Positions 61,737 through 64,000 of a stretch of 64,000 nt of DNA are shown piece by piece. The stretch is from Ovoidimarina sp038744785 (GTDB lineage: Bacteria; Pseudomonadota; Alphaproteobacteria; Rhodobacterales; Rhodobacteraceae), in assembly GCA_038744785.1 (NCBI GenBank), contig JBCDLX010000005.1, positions 62,001-126,000 of the forward strand. The letters run 5' to 3'. A program made the translations under genes and the position numbers. The notes below the pieces were generated by a model. It saw only the letters and a program-made list of their open reading frames with translations. It made no database searches and was not told the DNA's origin. Numbering within the stretch: position 1 is the stretch's first letter; every line of letters begins with the position of its first letter.

Positions 61737-62308
61737 TCAGCCGTAAAATCGCCCGGCAGGGTCACGCATTGCGGATAGCCATATCCCCAGCGCCACGGAA
61801 GACCTGTGCATGGTCCGCCGCCCAGCCGCACCGCCAGAAACATCGACCCAGCAATCGTGACGTAAGCCTGCCGCACCGTATCGTCTTGCACGCCGTAGAG
61901 ATCGGCAATGACTTCGATCCTGGTTTCGCCTTCCGCCTCCACACAGGCGCGCAACGCGGTATCCGCCACCAGTCGCGCATCGTAGCTGGCATCGGCATCT
62001 AAAGTTCCACCGGCGTCGTGATAGGCACGGTCATGGGAAACGCAGCATCCTTGCCACGGCGGCACGCCGCCATGCGCCTCTGCAAAGTCTGGAAACTGAT
62101 CGGCGACGACGGTCCAGCTTGCCGACAAACCGCCGCTACACCCATCGGTCGTAAAGGGCGCAAGCGCAGTGTCTTCCCGCGCCATGATCCGTTGAAGTGC
62201 GCGATGTGCGGGTAGTTCGACCGTCCGGCCCGGATCAAACCCCGACTGCGCCCCTGCAGGGTGCCAGACGATGACCAGTGCGGCGAAGAAAAGACTACGG
62301 GTCGCCAT
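61733..62308 (-). CDS. secreted phospholipase A2-like protein
   Basis: A 191-residue exported protein with a signal peptide ending near GAQ at residue 20. The core GCCVSHDRAYH (residues 87-97) matches the CCxxHDxxY arrangement of phospholipase A2 active sites, with catalytic H92-D93. A preceding DGCSGG and later Cys residues allow several disulfides. Lipase activity is inferred from the motif. It overlaps the GDPD gene (14 nt) upstream and MlaF at its end, a lipid-related neighbourhood. Confidence 0.7.
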   Translation of the reverse strand: MATRSLFFAALVIVWHPAGAQSGFDPGRTVELPAHRALQRIMAREDTALAPFTTDGCSGGLSASWTVVADQFPDFAEAHGGVPPWQGCCVSHDRAYHDAGGTLDADASYDARLVADTALRACVEAEGETRIEVIADLYGVQDDTVRQAYVTIAGSMFLAVRLGGGPCTGLPWRWGYGYPQCVTLPGDFTAD

Positions 62309-63998
62309 CGGGATTGTCCGAAAAGGTCACGCCAAACCGCTCGGCCAGCACCAATGCAAGACGCTCTGGTGCCGTCATGTCGACGCGGGCTGCGATGACC
62401 TCTTGTGCCAGTTCGGGAAAATCCGTGATCAACCCGTCGGCCCCCATTGAGATCGCGGAAGACATGCTGACGGGATCGTTGACCGTCCATACATAGAGGT
62501 CCTTACCCTCCTCAGCCGCCGCGCGGGCAAGTTTGGGACCCGCCTGCGCGGAGCTGACGGCAATGAAATCACCATCTAGCCTGGTTAAATCCCCCACAGC
62601 CGTTGCCGCCAACACGCCCGTGCGCCAGTCCGGGCGCAGGTCGATCATCTTCTCGACGGCGGGGTACTTAAGCGACATCACCGCAACCTGATCCGCCATG
62701 CCCAGTTCATCGACGATTGCCGCTGTGCGGGCTTCAAGGTCGACATCGTGACCGTAGTACTTCAGTTCGATCAGCAGGTTCGTACGCCCCCGGACGGCTT
62801 CCAGCGCCTGTACCAGTGTTGGGGTCCGCTCATCGGCATAGGCCGCATCATACCAGCTTCCAATGTCGATGCTCTCAAGATCGGCCATCGTGGCGTCCCA
62901 GATCTTCAGGGGATTTCCCGCCATTTTCATAAAGTCGCTGTCGTGGACGACCACGACCTCACCATCGGCGGTTTCCTGAACATCGATTTCAACCCAGTCG
63001 GCGCCAATCTCGGCCGCGCGGTTGATCGAGGCGAGCGTGTTTTCGGGCCTGGTCCCCGCGGCGCCGCGATGGGCGATAACTTCGACGGTCTGGTCGCCAT
63101 CGACCCGCGATAAAAGCCTGCCACCCATGGCAAACCCGACGACCAGAAGGACAATCAAACCGCCCGCCAGAAGCTTCGGGCTCGTGCCAAAGTCCCGGGT
63201 GCCCGAGGGTTCAGCCACTGTGCCATCATAGCGCCGGTCAAGCACCCGCGCGAGCGCGCCGAGTGCCGTCGCGGCAACCATCATGTTGCACAGGATCCAA
63301 ACACCCGCCAATGCAAGGAAGACGGTCAGCGCGGCACGAAACCCAAGCCCCAAAAGCGCAGGGATCGCATCGGCCAGTGTCACGAACACAAAGCCGATGA
63401 TCAGCATCAGGGCGGTGCGCACGGCCAGCCAAAGCGCCACGTCCTTCACCAATGCCAGTCGCTGGCCGGTCATACGAGCGCGGCTGTCGGCGAACGCCGC
63501 GCCGGGGGACACGCCCCCAAAAAGAACCGCATGAAGCGAGACCGACCACCCAAGAAGTCTTGGAACAAGCACGATTGCCAGCAGTATCAGAAGGATCGCC
63601 GCGATCCCGATGAAAAGAAGGAACTCGGGCGGGCGGGCCGACAGGTAAAAGTTAATGTCATAGGTTCCGATCAAGGCCCTTGCTGTAACAAGCCCCGCGA
63701 CAGCAAACGGCACAACGTAGGCCAAAACCCGCAGCGTCAGCAGCATTGCAAAGCCAATCACCTGCGGAAGCCGGGACAGAATGCCCCCGAGCGCCAGGCG
63801 CAGCGCCGACACTGCCCCGGGGCGCCCGTGGCGCACGTCAAAAGACAAAACCGCGAAACCAAGAGCCGATCCGGCAAAAAGAACCGCAAGAGTGAACAGG
63901 CCAGCCAGAAACCCAACCGGCGACAAGAGGAAACGCGCAATGTCCTGATCGGTCAGTGCCGACTGTCCCGACAGCAAAAGCGCGGCCGCGAGCAAGGC
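62295..63998 (-). CDS. membrane glycerophosphodiester phosphodiesterase (5' end outside window)
   Basis: At least 567 residues, the start lying beyond the right edge. The N-terminal half has six to eight hydrophobic helices (GPDPase_memb domain). The C-terminal half is the GDPD TIM barrel with AHRGAAGTRPENT, the WVEIDVQ acidic pair and VVVHDSDF catalytic histidine motif. It hydrolyses glycerophosphodiesters to glycerol 3-phosphate and an alcohol. Its stop overlaps the phospholipase A2-like gene, suggesting coupling in a lipid breakdown pathway. Confidence 0.92.
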   Translation of the reverse strand, partial: ALLAAALLLSGQSALTDQDIARFLLSPVGFLAGLFTLAVLFAGSALGFAVLSFDVRHGRPGAVSALRLALGGILSRLPQVIGFAMLLTLRVLAYVVPFAVAGLVTARALIGTYDINFYLSARPPEFLLFIGIAAILLILLAIVLVPRLLGWSVSLHAVLFGGVSPGAAFADSRARMTGQRLALVKDVALWLAVRTALMLIIGFVFVTLADAIPALLGLGFRAALTVFLALAGVWILCNMMVAATALGALARVLDRRYDGTVAEPSGTRDFGTSPKLLAGGLIVLLVVGFAMGGRLLSRVDGDQTVEVIAHRGAAGTRPENTLASINRAAEIGADWVEIDVQETADGEVVVVHDSDFMKMAGNPLKIWDATMADLESIDIGSWYDAAYADERTPTLVQALEAVRGRTNLLIELKYYGHDVDLEARTAAIVDELGMADQVAVMSLKYPAVEKMIDLRPDWRTGVLAATAVGDLTRLDGDFIAVSSAQAGPKLARAAAEEGKDLYVWTVNDPVSMSSAISMGADGLITDFPELAQEVIAARVDMTAPERLALVLAERFGVTFSDNPDGDP

Positions 63999-64000
63999 AG

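Overview
The window is GC-rich, densely packed chromosomal DNA from an alphaproteobacterium, most likely a marine Rhodobacteraceae (Roseobacter-group) member. The pointers are a VPLPA-CTERM protein, DUF1127 proteins, a TAXI-type TRAP transporter, a CysG/DUF2849/CysI/CysH/DUF934 sulfate assimilation cluster, a urease operon with roseobacter-style inserted genes, and MlaEF next to alanine racemase. I see no rRNA, tRNA, CRISPR array, insertion sequence or integrase. The assignment rests on gene content read by eye, not on a search.

Layout. 1-13 kb: gap, two tiny DUF1127 genes, coaD, a CBS protein, mmsA, a VPLPA-CTERM protein, a GCS2-type ligase, lon, tgt, a methyltransferase, a SufT-like protein, tadA and an RluB-type synthase. 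13.9-19.4 kb: a six-gene operon combining XpaC, TelA, a DUF2927 lipoprotein, an SPFH/GYF protein and a zinc-ribbon membrane protein, which looks like a membrane-stress module. 19.4-22 kb: a gene-poor stretch with one orphan acidic coiled-coil protein and a secreted-protein gene carrying a stop codon in its signal peptide. 22-26 kb: an L,D-transpeptidase and a valine-degradation operon (acyl-CoA dehydrogenase, 3-hydroxyisobutyryl-CoA hydrolase, mmsB), completed by the distant mmsA. 26-33 kb: an FAD oxidoreductase, then a TAXI-TRAP binding protein, an iodotyrosine-deiodinase-like flavoprotein, a fused TRAP permease and a cytochrome P450.

33-39.4 kb: the assimilatory sulfate reduction cluster behind a divergent Lrp-type regulator, ending with ferredoxin-NADP reductase. 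39.4-44.5 kb: a peroxiredoxin-like protein, infC (apparent AUA start), DUF938, DUF1203, an ArsR/AHSA1/DUF899 operon and an alpha/beta-hydrolase-like protein. 44.5-52 kb: a complete urease operon (ureDABC, ureEFG) interrupted by five non-canonical small genes, including a lysine/alanine/proline-rich histone-H1-like protein. 52-56 kb: pyrC, pyrE, dnaB and an unknown membrane protein. 56-64 kb: an MscS channel, a DUF1194 VWA-like protein, alr, mlaE and mlaF, a phospholipase-A2-like secreted protein and a membrane glycerophosphodiesterase running off the end.

The most interesting candidates are the deiodinase/TRAP/P450 operon (predicted halotyrosine or related haloaromatic uptake and processing), the TelA/XpaC/SPFH membrane-stress module, the lipid-remodelling neighbourhood at the right end, and the extra proteins inside the urease operon.
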